64,000 bases of DNA from Neiella holothuriorum (GCF_019457915.1 NZ_JAHZSS010000014.1:1-64000), one strand, 5' to 3'. Positions 53,002 through 62,231 are shown, numbered from the stretch's first letter. Numbers and translations: made by a program. The notes: generated by a model not told the origin, from the sequence alone.

Positions 53002-54246
53002 TTATATATCGAGTTCTTTTTTGGACAACTGGGAGCCATCTGCCCCCGTAACAATGACCGTGTTGCGTCCTTGTTGAAGAAATACAGAAGTTGCTCCATC
53101 GGCCTTATCAATAACAATCCGATCAGAAGGAACTTCATCTGCTTTATCATGTAACAAAACTTCCACTAAGCAAGGTGCTTTGCCTTTGCAAATCGATGAG
53201 TCCATTTCTATGGAATGACGACCCAAGCTAGCCCATTCTGGGCGATTATTGTGAAATCGAGTTCTTGGCCAAAAGACTTCAATATCGCATTCTTTTTTTG
53301 GCTCGCACCAAAACTTTTCTCCATTAGAAAGCGCAACGGGCTCACTCGATAAATTTTTAGCGACATGTTTGTAGATAGGGCTTTCCAAATCTTGTCGACT
53401 TCTTTCGGTGTGCGAGACCTGATTGACCGTCAGTATTTCCAAACCAGTTAATTGCGATAATTTGCCAGCCAGCCAGTCTTTCTCATTGATGTGCGCGTAG
53501 CCAACATGAACAACGAGCTTCGCATCAGGATCTTTTGCAAATACTTTACCCTGAATCACTGACGCCGCATTGGTTTCCCGCTCCTCAGTGGTTTGGCTCT
53601 TATTTGGCAAATCATTGTCATAGCTAATGATTTGAAACCCCATTTCTTTAGCTTTCAAAATGAGATTGGCAAAGATTGGTTCTTGAGAATAAAAGCCACA
53701 ATTTGGAGTTACATACGCTTTTTCAAGCTCTTGTTCACACTCAGGAAGAAACACTTCCGCTGCGAAATAGCGAAAGCCCTCATCCCATAGTTTATCGAGT
53801 AATCGATAAGTGAAAACACGGTGCTGAGCATTATGATGTGCTTCATTTAGCATCAAGATTGGGTAGTTGCTAGCGAGTTTTAGTATTTCTGGAGCGGCTG
53901 GCACTGCCGTGTAATTTGCTATTTCACTCGTTTCTCCCTCGTCCTTACCATATGTCGCATCCATCGCTTCAATGGCTTTGGAATGAAGCCCTGCTCGTGA
54001 ATAACGCCAACTGAGGTCTTGCGTTAACATGCTATAGATAAAGAAGTCATCAGCATGTTGTTGAGCAAATTTTTCGACGATCGAAATCTGCTCAACTAAG
54101 GCTTTACCTTTGGTCATCTGGTGAGTCTGAGTGAAGAGTTGGTTTGCTTTTTCTAAATGTGAAATTTCTTCGCCATCATCCGAGTGCGATGGTGAAACCA
54201 GCGATATAAGTATGCAAAACGCAAAAGCTTTCTGAACTAACTTCAT
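53002..54246 (-). CDS. Periplasmic EreA/ChaN-like (TIKI superfamily-type) protein
   Basis: The 414-residue product has a signal peptide (cleavage near SPSHS), a helical stretch (about 30-120) and a domain with LMLNEAHHNAQHRVFTYRLL (E135, H137, H138), FRYFAAEVFLPECEQELEKA (E164) and LVVHVGYAHINEKDWLAGKL. The GE/NEAHH...E...HVGxxH pattern resembles the erythromycin esterase (EreA) / ChaN / TraB superfamily, in which these residues form the active site. The C-terminal 100 residues look like a separate beta-rich domain. Two Cys pairs suggest disulfides. The substrate is unknown; macrolide resistance should not be assumed. Confidence 0.62.
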   Translation of the reverse strand: MKLVQKAFAFCILISLVSPSHSDDGEEISHLEKANQLFTQTHQMTKGKALVEQISIVEKFAQQHADDFFIYSMLTQDLSWRYSRAGLHSKAIEAMDATYGKDEGETSEIANYTAVPAAPEILKLASNYPILMLNEAHHNAQHRVFTYRLLDKLWDEGFRYFAAEVFLPECEQELEKAYVTPNCGFYSQEPIFANLILKAKEMGFQIISYDNDLPNKSQTTEERETNAASVIQGKVFAKDPDAKLVVHVGYAHINEKDWLAGKLSQLTGLEILTVNQVSHTERSRQDLESPIYKHVAKNLSSEPVALSNGEKFWCEPKKECDIEVFWPRTRFHNNRPEWASLGRHSIEMDSSICKGKAPCLVEVLLHDKADEVPSDRIVIDKADGATSVFLQQGRNTVIVTGADGSQLSKKELDI

Positions 54247-54814
54247 CTAAAACATCCCTATTTTGTAATCTACGGTGCTAGAACAATAAGCCCGTAGGAT
54301 GTATTGAAAAACGCACCTATCCTGAGATCTAAAACTACCTTCCAGACTTCAATAGATTATTGAGTTGAATCAACCGGAACAAATTCATCAGAATTAGAGA
54401 ATCGATAGCACTGAATGACGGCTTTTCTATTTATACTTCGATACTTCAGTACGGACGAAGGAAATCGAAACAAATTTTGAGGCCGTTCCGTTTTAGCAGG
54501 CATAGCACGTTTCTGGATCTCTATGAGTTACCACGGTGGATCTTGAGAGTCAGTCATTGAGAAGGACCTACCGAGCGACCTATTCGGCAATAGCAAAGTA
54601 GACAGGAAAGCAGCTTGTTGAAGTCTGCATTGTTTAACAACGCCCACACCAAACAAGGGCAGATCGTCCTTTCCCGAAATATTTTATCAATTACCTCGGT
54701 CTCAATTGTCAGCAAGGTGAATCCTGCACGCTCAAAGGGTTTGATTCTTTAGTCAGAACCCTGATGCAAATCAGGGTCAAGTTAGAGCAACATTCATTCA
54801 ACTGGCAATAAATT
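54247..54814. other. Intergenic region upstream of the DM13 lipoprotein
   Basis: These 568 bp hold no credible ORF. One inverted repeat ACCCTGA/TCAGGGT lies at 54757-54776, 38 bp before the lipoprotein ATG, without a T-run. No mobile-element ends or tRNA were seen. Confidence 0.5.
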
Positions 54815-55735
54815 ATGAACAATAAACTATTAGCTTATCTTGGACTGTTCATCTCAAGCTTAATGTTGAGCGCTTGTGGTGGTGGAGGTGGGAGCGAATC
54901 GACCTCCTCTAATGCAGCACAAACCGAAAGCCCTACAATTTATACTGGCCGCTTTATCGACTCCGCAGTTATTGGCTTGAGCTATCAAACGGCAACTCAG
55001 CAAGGTCAAACGAATGCAGATGGCGAATTTAGCTATCAACTTAATGAAACGGTAACCTTTTCAATTGGCAGTATTACGCTCCCTGAAGTGACGGCCACTA
55101 ACCTAATAACGCCGCTTGATATCTTTTCCACTGAAGACATCTACGACGATCAAGTTATTAACCTGATACGGCTGCTGCAATCGCTCGACAATGATCAAGA
55201 TCCAACCAATGGCATCGTGCTTACCGAGGCAGTTCATACGATGGCAACGGGATTGGACTCTGATTTTAGCAACGAGTCGTATGAGCAATTACTTATGGAT
55301 TTGTCGCTTGACGCAAATAACATGGTTACTACGCAAGATGCAGCCTTTCATTTTCAGCAAAGCTTAGATGAACTCAACATTAACTTCGTCAGTAATTGCG
55401 GCAATGGCCATGCAAAAGTTGGCCAAAGTGGTCATTTTCAAACCTATTCTCATAACGTTGCTGGTACTGCCACTTTTATCGATAACTGCACCATCGAAAT
55501 AACAAACTTCGATTACGATGGCGAAGGCCCTGAAGTTTACTTCTACGCGGCGCTAAACAGCCAGTTTGATAGCCCCGACGCCTTTATCATTGGCGAGCGA
55601 CTAACCGGCACAGTGTTTAGTAATGACACCTTGCAAGTCTCACTACCACAAGGGAAAAGCTTAGATGACCTTGATAGTTTAAGTGTCTGGTGTGTCGATT
55701 TTTCAGTTGATTTTGGCAGCCTAACATTTGACTAG
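54815..55735 (+). CDS. Surface lipoprotein with C-terminal DM13 domain
   Basis: The 306-residue product has a lipobox (LSAC, Cys21) with a five-Gly linker, then a widespread lipoprotein module (about 40-140; GRFIDSAVIGLSYQTATQQG, NLIRLLQSLDNDQDPTNGIV). Residues from about 195 form a DM13 domain: FQTYSHNVAGTATFID, IEITNFDYDGEGPEVYFYAA, then LDDLDSLSVWCVDFSVDFGS with the invariant Cys in WC. DM13 domains are predicted to have a redox or cytochrome-like role in animal and bacterial proteins. It converges on the FlgE-like lipoprotein gene, and the two share a bidirectional terminator. Confidence 0.83.
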   Translation: MNNKLLAYLGLFISSLMLSACGGGGGSESTSSNAAQTESPTIYTGRFIDSAVIGLSYQTATQQGQTNADGEFSYQLNETVTFSIGSITLPEVTATNLITPLDIFSTEDIYDDQVINLIRLLQSLDNDQDPTNGIVLTEAVHTMATGLDSDFSNESYEQLLMDLSLDANNMVTTQDAAFHFQQSLDELNINFVSNCGNGHAKVGQSGHFQTYSHNVAGTATFIDNCTIEITNFDYDGEGPEVYFYAALNSQFDSPDAFIIGERLTGTVFSNDTLQVSLPQGKSLDDLDSLSVWCVDFSVDFGSLTFD

Positions 55736-55871
55736 AGGCAGCCGCTGAACCAGCCTACCCTTCACGAAAAAAGTCAGCCGTTACATCGCACTGTAGGTTG
55801 GGGCTGTTCCGTGCTGAACCAGCACATTAGTGGACAAAAGCGCGTTAGAAACTCACATGACAAAATCATTT

Positions 55872-55899
55872 AAAAAGGCAGCCGTTAGGCTGCCTTTTT
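55872..55899. terminator. Bidirectional terminator between two lipoprotein genes
   Basis: AAAAAGGCAGCC-GTTA-GGCTGCCTTTTT is a perfect 12-bp-arm palindrome with A/T flanks, so it can stop transcription from both sides. Confidence 0.92.
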
Positions 55900-55922
55900 G
55901 ATTGTTTACGGTTGGCTTTCAA

Positions 55923-56957
55923 TTACTCAGAATAAGTAACGGGCTGAATGTCACCGCCAGCGACGTGATGAAACTGGCCCGAATCTCCTGTTCTCATCCA
56001 TACGCCCTCTGACACTTCAGTTAAGTCTTCAGGGTATTGAAAACCAGCCATTAGCAACTGACTCACATATCGCTCAGCACCATAGGCGTGAAGTCGAATT
56101 AAGCCATTGGATTCGATGTCCATCGAATCGTATTGATTGAACTGAACGCCATCTTGCTCCAGCTCGATAAGTTCAAACACGCCAAAAAGCGCGATAGATT
56201 CCGATAAATCAAGAGACAAAAATAGCTCATCAGAACCATTGTCGAATAGTACGCCTTCATACTCCAATAAACCGCCACCGGAGGTAACTGAGCCGTCATA
56301 ATCCGCATCGTCGATATCTAACTCGCCTGATTCGTTGAAATCAAGCACTTGCGCTTCAACGGGCGTTAGCTCCACACAATCAATCAATGCACGAACTTCC
56401 CACGTAAAGGTATCGTCACTAACTTTGGCGAAGAAAAGGTCAACGTTGTGGCTTTCTCCTAAGCTGTCATAAGCATAAATTCTGTCAGTGGCAGTATATG
56501 AATCACTTTCAAAGCCACAGTCATCGGTTTCCACAAAAGGCACACCAATAGCCGAAGAATCAGCAGGCAAGCTGAATTCGGCTTCAATTATAGAAGTTGC
56601 CTGAGCAGTTGAATCACCATCAAAATCAACCTGAACCGCTTGCGCCGACGCCAGAGCCTCAGAATCCACGCTTCCATCGGCGTTGGCGGGCACACTCAAT
56701 ACATAATAGTTTTGCGGTGTGCGTAAATAGCCATCGGTATCAAAGCTAACGGTAATTGACGTTGTGTAGTAAAGAGTGGCGACATTGCTAGACGTTTGCT
56801 CGCTTGGTGCAATATCTGCGAGGGTAAAATAAGAATCGACCGAATTTGAGAAGAGTTCGAACGCCGTTCCTTCGACGCTTTCTACATTTGAAGAGTTGCT
56901 ACCACCACAGGCACTAAGCGCTAGGCAAACTGCGGCCGCCAAAATTCCTTTTTGCAT
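55923..56957 (-). CDS. Lipoprotein homologous to flagellar hook protein FlgE, lacking the D0 rods
   Basis: The 344-residue product has a lipobox (LSAC, Cys17). Residues 64-95 read like the FlgE D1 segment (TSITVSFDTDGYLRTPQNYY), 118-130 like the ATSEVTLNLNL segment, 155-190 like the FlaE domain (DRIYAYDSLGESHNVDLFFA, the hook signature YDSLG), and 265-332 like the second D1 part (LEQDGVQFNQYDSMDIESNG, RYVSQLLMAGFQYPEDL, MRTGDSGQFHHVAGG). It stops where the C-terminal coiled-coil D0 rod of FlgE would begin and has no N-terminal D0 either. It therefore cannot polymerise like a hook and is presumably an envelope-anchored protein with reused hook domains. The function is unknown. Confidence 0.8.
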   Translation of the reverse strand: MQKGILAAAVCLALSACGGSNSSNVESVEGTAFELFSNSVDSYFTLADIAPSEQTSSNVATLYYTTSITVSFDTDGYLRTPQNYYVLSVPANADGSVDSEALASAQAVQVDFDGDSTAQATSIIEAEFSLPADSSAIGVPFVETDDCGFESDSYTATDRIYAYDSLGESHNVDLFFAKVSDDTFTWEVRALIDCVELTPVEAQVLDFNESGELDIDDADYDGSVTSGGGLLEYEGVLFDNGSDELFLSLDLSESIALFGVFELIELEQDGVQFNQYDSMDIESNGLIRLHAYGAERYVSQLLMAGFQYPEDLTEVSEGVWMRTGDSGQFHHVAGGDIQPVTYSE

Positions 56958-57383
56958 AATAAGTCCTTAATCCAAATTGTTTGAAATGAATCTGTTGCTC
57001 CACCAATGACTAAAGTTCACCAGCGAATAACGATGTTATTGACCGCCAGCACTTTAATTAAGTTCAATAATAAAGTCTTTATTTAGATCATAAAATTCAA
57101 AAACATCACACAAGTAGATTTCAACATAGAAACAATACGGCAAAGAATGTTGAAGCTAGCTGACTGGTTCACATTTAAAGGAAACGTCTCTACGAGTAGG
57201 AGCGCCGTAGCTCTAACATGAAATGGCGCAAATCTTGTGTGCTAACCGGAGCACCAAAATCAATGCCCCGATTTTATGCGCGGCAGGCGTTCCACATTCG
57301 CCGATACAGCATCAATTATTGGTATGACCGCTGGCGTGCATCGCAGACACATTTATAGTGACTACGCACTCTCACTTGAGCGG
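56958..57383. other. Divergent intergenic region
   Basis: About 425 bp separate the FlgE-like and beta-helix genes. The part next to the FlgE-like gene is AT-rich and probably holds its promoter. The frame of the beta-helix gene is open back to 57276, but the extra residues look non-coding. Confidence 0.45.
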
Positions 57384-59150
57384 ATGGAATTAGCCGTGTT
57401 CAATTTTTCTTTTAAAGCATCTAATCGACTAGCCCACGCGAGATTAGTACTTTGTTGTGTTGTTCTTGCCAGTTGTAGCCACAACCAACCGCTTCAGCAA
57501 GCCAATGAATCAGCAACCAGCCAGCACACGCAACAGCTCATAAGCCTTTATGGCCGCCAAGTTGATGATTCGCCATCCGCACCGCTTGTCGCTCTTGGTT
57601 CGGCAAACCAGCAGCTAACTTATGGGCGCTATGCAAACCGTCAAGATGATCGACGTGTTCATCTGCTGCCCGACTTTTCTTATGCTGGCTTTCATAAAGG
57701 CGGCATTGCTCTACCCGCCTACGATGAGTTGCCCATCGCCAAAACATTAACGCCGCAAACGGGCGACAATAGCCAACAAATCCAGCAGGCGATTGATGAA
57801 GTCTCTCGCTTACCACTCAATAGCCAAGGTTATCGAGGAGTGGTATTGCTCGAGAAAGGTCATTACTCGGTCAATCAACCGCTCATGGTGCGCGCAAGCG
57901 GCGTGATTATTCGAGGAGAAGGCCAGAGCGATAACGGCACCATCCTTACGGCCACAAGCACCGACCACCGAAGCACCTTGCTAACGTTCAGAGGCAAAGG
58001 CTCTGGGCGCCTTCCCAAAGCGGCTCCAGACGAGCGGAACACTCTTATCGTTCAACCGCTCGTCCCTGTCGGCTCTAACCAAGTGCAAGTCAGCTCTACG
58101 CTTGGTTATCAAGTTGGCGATGAAATTGCGGTGGTACGCACACCTAACGAGGTTTGGACCGGTAAATCAGGGCTTAATACCAAACAGTTTGGATGGCAGG
58201 CAGACCGCTACACCATTGCTTTTGAGCGCACGATTACCGCCATTGAAGGTGATCGCCTAGCATTCGACATTCCTATGGTCGATGCAATTGATGCGCAATT
58301 TGGCGGCGGCTATGTGTATCGTATCGATGTATCGGGCCGACTAACGCAAGTGGGATTGGAAAACATTCAGTTGCGTACAGTGACTCGCAATAATGTAAAC
58401 GATGAACATCGTGGTTTTTATGGCGTCACACTGCGTGAAGTCCAGCACAGTTGGGTGCGCGATGTGACGGTGAAGTACTTTTCCCACGCCTATAACCTTC
58501 ACATCGGTAGCCGTTTTAATACGCTGCAAGATATCGCATTTGTCGAGCCGAATTTTAGAGTGACCGGCGGTCGCCATTACGGCTTTAATATCAATGATGG
58601 CTCGCTGAATTTATTCCAACGCTGCTTCGCCTTAAAAGCACGCCACACCTTTGTTACAGGCTCTAGGGTCAGTGGCCCGAATGTGTTTTTAGATTGTACC
58701 GCGGTAGACAGTAACAATGATTCAGGCCCCCATCACCGTTGGGCAACAGGCACCTTGTATGACAACACTCAGGGCGCACAATTAAACGTACAAAACCGTA
58801 TGAATTCAGGATCAGGCCATGGCTGGGCGGGTGCCCAACAACTGTTTTGGAATAGCGATCATGAATCGTATATTGTCCAGGCCCCTCCTCATGCGATGAA
58901 TTGGGCTGTCGGCATTACGGGTGAAATTCACCGAGGCAAGTGGAGTAAACAAGAGCCCAACGGCATCATTCAGCGCCACCATCAGCCTCATCCAATTCGT
59001 AGCCTGTATTTGCAGCAGTTAGAAGAGCGCTTGGGCCATGACGCAGTCAAAGCGGTGACCATTCCTGTACAACGCCAAGGGCAGATCTGGCCGTTGCTTA
59101 AACAGTGGCAAGGCCGCACCGCAATGAGTGATTTCACCCAAGCGAACTGA
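57384..59150 (+). CDS. Beta-helix lipoprotein (pectate-lyase-like superfamily)
   Basis: The 588-residue product has a lipobox (VLASC after ARLVLCCVV) and a parallel beta-helix domain of the pectate-lyase-3 type: DNSQQIQQAIDEVSRLPLNS, GVVLLEKGHYSVNQPLMVRA, GVIIRGEGQSDNGTILTATS, VGLENIQLRTVTR, and later RHYGFNINDGSLNLFQRCFA. The long C-terminus has many His and Trp (GPHHRWATGTLYDN, NSGSGHGWAGAQQLFWNS). Relatives are often polysaccharide lyases or hydrolases, but no catalytic set could be named. I chose the ATG at 57384 so that the lipobox falls at the right distance; a longer frame starts at 57276. Confidence 0.72.
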   Translation: MELAVFNFSFKASNRLAHARLVLCCVVLASCSHNQPLQQANESATSQHTQQLISLYGRQVDDSPSAPLVALGSANQQLTYGRYANRQDDRRVHLLPDFSYAGFHKGGIALPAYDELPIAKTLTPQTGDNSQQIQQAIDEVSRLPLNSQGYRGVVLLEKGHYSVNQPLMVRASGVIIRGEGQSDNGTILTATSTDHRSTLLTFRGKGSGRLPKAAPDERNTLIVQPLVPVGSNQVQVSSTLGYQVGDEIAVVRTPNEVWTGKSGLNTKQFGWQADRYTIAFERTITAIEGDRLAFDIPMVDAIDAQFGGGYVYRIDVSGRLTQVGLENIQLRTVTRNNVNDEHRGFYGVTLREVQHSWVRDVTVKYFSHAYNLHIGSRFNTLQDIAFVEPNFRVTGGRHYGFNINDGSLNLFQRCFALKARHTFVTGSRVSGPNVFLDCTAVDSNNDSGPHHRWATGTLYDNTQGAQLNVQNRMNSGSGHGWAGAQQLFWNSDHESYIVQAPPHAMNWAVGITGEIHRGKWSKQEPNGIIQRHHQPHPIRSLYLQQLEERLGHDAVKAVTIPVQRQGQIWPLLKQWQGRTAMSDFTQAN

Positions 59151-59330
59151 TCTCAGCCGCAATGTTGTAGTCATCCTCATGCGCTTAATTAGCTTTGCCG
59201 ACAGGGTGTTGATTTGCGGGTTGAGCGAGGGCAAAGCGCAAACTGGATTTTCAAAAAAGAAATGGGCCTACTCGCAAGAGTGAGGCCTCGCTTTTGCTTG
59301 CGGGTTTCTGAGCGGAGCGGTTTGGGAAGG

Positions 59331-59375
59331 CATGAGCTTCTTCGACATGAGTTTCTTCAACATGAGCTTCTTCGG
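59331..59375. repeat. Three tandem 15-bp repeats
   Basis: CATGAGCTTCTTCGA, CATGAGTTTCTTCAA and CATGAGCTTCTTCGG follow one another, and a fourth copy starts with CATG. They lie six bases before the stop codon of the convergent amidohydrolase gene, in the gap after the beta-helix gene. The 15-bp period keeps reading frame. The origin is unclear. Confidence 0.85.
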
Positions 59376-59380
59376 CATGC

Positions 59381-60742
59381 TCAAATAGCATCTATCAGCA
59401 CGCTCAATTCTTGCCACAAACTCCGCCCTTCAATCGCGTTATTTCGCATTGTTTCCAGTTGTTCACGCGAATACCAACGACCACTTTTCACAACCGCTTT
59501 AGGCTCAGCTAATACCGCTAAGTCGTCAATTGGGTTCGCCTGCGAGTAGAGAAAATCTGCCCGATAGCCAGCTTCGATTTTGCCTAGCTGCTTTTCAAGT
59601 TTTAGCGCCTTAGCCGGATTAACTGTGGCTGCAGCCAATACCTCATAGGTGGTTAACCCAGATCGCTGTAATAAGCGCATTTCATTATGAGTTGCTAAAC
59701 CGTGTGGCGACAGCAATACCCCAGAATCGGAACCCACCAACAAAGGCACGCCATCTTGTTGCAGAAATTTGGTGATTAACTTAAGAAACGCCAAGACTTT
59801 TTCATTATGGTCTGCCATTTTTTCAGAGGCATTTAGCCAGCGTTTGACCTGATTTCGCGATGCTTCCCAAGCGATGATATCGGAAGTGTAATCCGTTGGA
59901 ATTTCATTTAAGAAATTGTCCTTGTCCCGGCTCAATCTGGTTAGCTGTTCATAAACATTGAGCGTTGGCGTGATGGGAACGCCGGTCTTTTTAATATCGG
60001 CAATAACGGGCCCTAGGCGTTCTTCATCGAATTGATATTGAAGTGGCCCTTGAAAAATATCTTCAACATGCTCAAACGATTGCAATCCATTGAGCACTGA
60101 AACATGCATATTCCCGGAACCATGAGGGCCGTGTTTAGCAACAGGCATTTGCAGTGATTGCGCCTCATCGATTAAATGCTCGAGGGACTGCACGCTTAAG
60201 TTGCCGTAAGCCTTAATCAGATCATATCCGTCGGCATGGTACTGTCGGACCGCGCTTCTAGCTTGCTCCCCAGTTGCCACGCCATGATGCAAATGCGCGC
60301 TCATGTAACCCGAGATGATGGGGCTACTCACCGTTGATGTGCTGCCTATGAGATCGCCAGAATTGATTTTGTCTCGCCAAACAAGCTGCTCTGGAACGCC
60401 ATTCATTACTCGGACATGAGTGACTCCATGGCTCAAGGTCAGTACATAAGCCGCCTTTTCATACATGTGTACATGCATGTCAATTAGCCCAGGCGTGACG
60501 TAACCACCCGCACCATCAATCACCATTCGAACAGGCGTATTTTTAAGTGTGTCGGAATCCGATATGGATTCGATCATTCCGTTACTGACCGAGATGTTTT
60601 TGGATCGATGAATCGTTTGCCCTCCAACATCAATGATATTGACGTTGGTTAAAACAAAACTGGTTTGTGTCTGCTCAATTGCATTGGGTTGACCACTGCA
60701 TGCAGATACCGATAACAGCAAAATGATATAGAGTAATTTCAT
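59381..60742 (-). CDS. Amidohydrolase-family lipoprotein
   Basis: The 453-residue product has a lipobox (SVSAC, lipid Cys about residue 15) and the amidohydrolase fold: the HxH motif in TPGLIDMHVHMYE, metal ligands in VAKHGPHGSG and QSFEHVEDI, the catalytic Asp in LLVGSDSGVLL, and the C-terminal composite sandwich (KQLGKIEAGYRADFLYSQAN). It resembles imidazolonepropionase-related exported amidohydrolases. The substrate is unknown. It faces the membrane AraC regulator gene upstream, same strand, 92 bp apart, so co-regulation is possible. Confidence 0.88.
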   Translation of the reverse strand: MKLLYIILLLSVSACSGQPNAIEQTQTSFVLTNVNIIDVGGQTIHRSKNISVSNGMIESISDSDTLKNTPVRMVIDGAGGYVTPGLIDMHVHMYEKAAYVLTLSHGVTHVRVMNGVPEQLVWRDKINSGDLIGSTSTVSSPIISGYMSAHLHHGVATGEQARSAVRQYHADGYDLIKAYGNLSVQSLEHLIDEAQSLQMPVAKHGPHGSGNMHVSVLNGLQSFEHVEDIFQGPLQYQFDEERLGPVIADIKKTGVPITPTLNVYEQLTRLSRDKDNFLNEIPTDYTSDIIAWEASRNQVKRWLNASEKMADHNEKVLAFLKLITKFLQQDGVPLLVGSDSGVLLSPHGLATHNEMRLLQRSGLTTYEVLAAATVNPAKALKLEKQLGKIEAGYRADFLYSQANPIDDLAVLAEPKAVVKSGRWYSREQLETMRNNAIEGRSLWQELSVLIDAI

Positions 60743-60834
60743 GCCAAGCTCCTTAATAATGAGCTTTAGAAATTACCGCCATTGTGACCCCGAATCGTCC
60801 AACCCCTTGTTTTTACGGGTCTACAATCATGATC

Positions 60835-61890
60835 TTAGACGTGCTGACGAGCTTTATATTGGCTTGGCGTTAGCTTGGTGAACTGCTTAAAGACCTTGTT
60901 AAAAGACGCTTTCGAGCTAAATCCTGCATCAGCAGAAATCTCTAACAATGACTTTGGCTGATTGCTGGTCAGCTCGTTACAGACATAGTCAACACGGTAG
61001 TTGTTGATGTATTCATTGAAAGATTTTTCGGCGTGTAGATTAATGGCTCGGGAAATATCCCTCGACTGTAATCCTGTCTGGCGGCTGACATCACTCAAAG
61101 ACAGCCGAGGTTGCAAGTACCACCGATGCGTTTGCATTAGCTGATCCAGCTCAGTAAAAATCGTACCATACTCAGCCGCTCCCCCTTGTTCACTGTTGGT
61201 TGCTAGATTCAGTGAATGGTGGCTGGGGACTTTGGCCTGCTGCTGTAACTTAATGATGATCACCATGGCAGCAATTAACCAAACGGCATTGTTTACCGCT
61301 TGGCCGAGCACATTGAGTTGATAAGGAAGCCAATGCTGGATGTTAAGCCGAACTAGATCGACAAGATTGAAGCCAGCGGTCAGCAACAAAATCCAAACCA
61401 GCCAGTTGAGCGACAACTCATCTGAATCCGAGCGCTGCTCATCGAGCCAACGTCTGTATTGCAATAATAACTGTACCGTTAGAAGTGCATAGGCCAAGCG
61501 CCACATCGTGCCCAAGGCAATCACCAGTTGCAGATAGGGCGTCAAGCCAACAAATAGAAAAACTGGCACTAGATGTAATAGCTGAATCGATGCTAATCGT
61601 TTGTCGATGAGGAACTTAATCGCCAGATAAGTAGCCGGCCCAAACAACATAATAAAGACTGGGCTAATCAGATAGATATCTCGAGTAATACCCGACTCTT
61701 CAAGAATGTTGATGACCGAAGCAATCGCCGTCAGCAACAATAGTAAGGAAACGCCTCGATACTCCTTGCCCTTGGTAGACCACAACAGCAATCCACCTAA
61801 AATACCAACGGCGGCGGCTCCAGCCTGAATTAAGTTGACGAAGTTAAGCTGCTCCAATTTCCATCCTTTTATTGAGAAGCAATGAGTCAC
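60835..61890 (-). CDS. Membrane-anchored AraC-family transcriptional regulator
   Basis: The 351-residue protein has about seven hydrophobic helices (about 17-215) and a C-terminal AraC DNA-binding domain (about 250-351; LSDVSRQTGLQSRDISRAIN, LLEISADAGFSSKASFNKVF, TKLTPSQYKAR). This layout is a one-component membrane sensor that binds DNA directly. The amidohydrolase gene directly downstream is the most likely target or partner. The signal is unknown. Confidence 0.92.
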   Translation of the reverse strand: MTHCFSIKGWKLEQLNFVNLIQAGAAAVGILGGLLLWSTKGKEYRGVSLLLLLTAIASVINILEESGITRDIYLISPVFIMLFGPATYLAIKFLIDKRLASIQLLHLVPVFLFVGLTPYLQLVIALGTMWRLAYALLTVQLLLQYRRWLDEQRSDSDELSLNWLVWILLLTAGFNLVDLVRLNIQHWLPYQLNVLGQAVNNAVWLIAAMVIIIKLQQQAKVPSHHSLNLATNSEQGGAAEYGTIFTELDQLMQTHRWYLQPRLSLSDVSRQTGLQSRDISRAINLHAEKSFNEYINNYRVDYVCNELTSNQPKSLLEISADAGFSSKASFNKVFKQFTKLTPSQYKARQHV

Positions 61891-62007
61891 CGAGTCTGCC
61901 AGCTTAACTCTTGCTGATCTTGAGGTTATTGCAAACGAAGTTTAACCAAACCTATCGGCATAGTTGAAATAAAAGAAAAAAACACGGCTCTAATCGAAAA
62001 AAATGAC

Positions 62008-62145
62008 ATGCGAAAAATCATTTTCATCAACGTATTAACAGCGATGTTTTGGGGAGCGTCGATAACGTTAGGACTTAAAGACTCAGTAAGAATGATGGGA
62101 AGCTCAAAAAGCAAAAGACGTGGCCAAGTTAACCCTGAAGGTTAA
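62008..62145 (+). CDS. Possible 45-residue membrane protein
   Basis: A short frame from ATG at 62008 to TAA at 62145 codes for a hydrophobic N-terminal helix (MRKIIFINVLTAMFWGASIT) and a basic tail (SSKSKRRGQVNPEG). The ribosome site is weak. The composition looks like a small inner-membrane protein, but the support is limited to that. It is the only feature I see in the 341-bp gap 61891-62231. Confidence 0.35.
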   Translation: MRKIIFINVLTAMFWGASITLGLKDSVRMMGSSKSKRRGQVNPEG

Positions 62146-62231
62146 TGGGCTAACTTTGACCAAGCTATGTTAATGTTTACGTGATCTGACCCAAGCCAAT
62201 AAGTTGTTCGTTCAAACCAACAATTATCCAA

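Noticed and set aside
59214-59549. Plus-strand frame with HELLR/HEFLQ repeats
   Set aside because: It overlaps the end of the amidohydrolase gene antisense and derives its pattern from the 15-bp repeats; no family or start signal.
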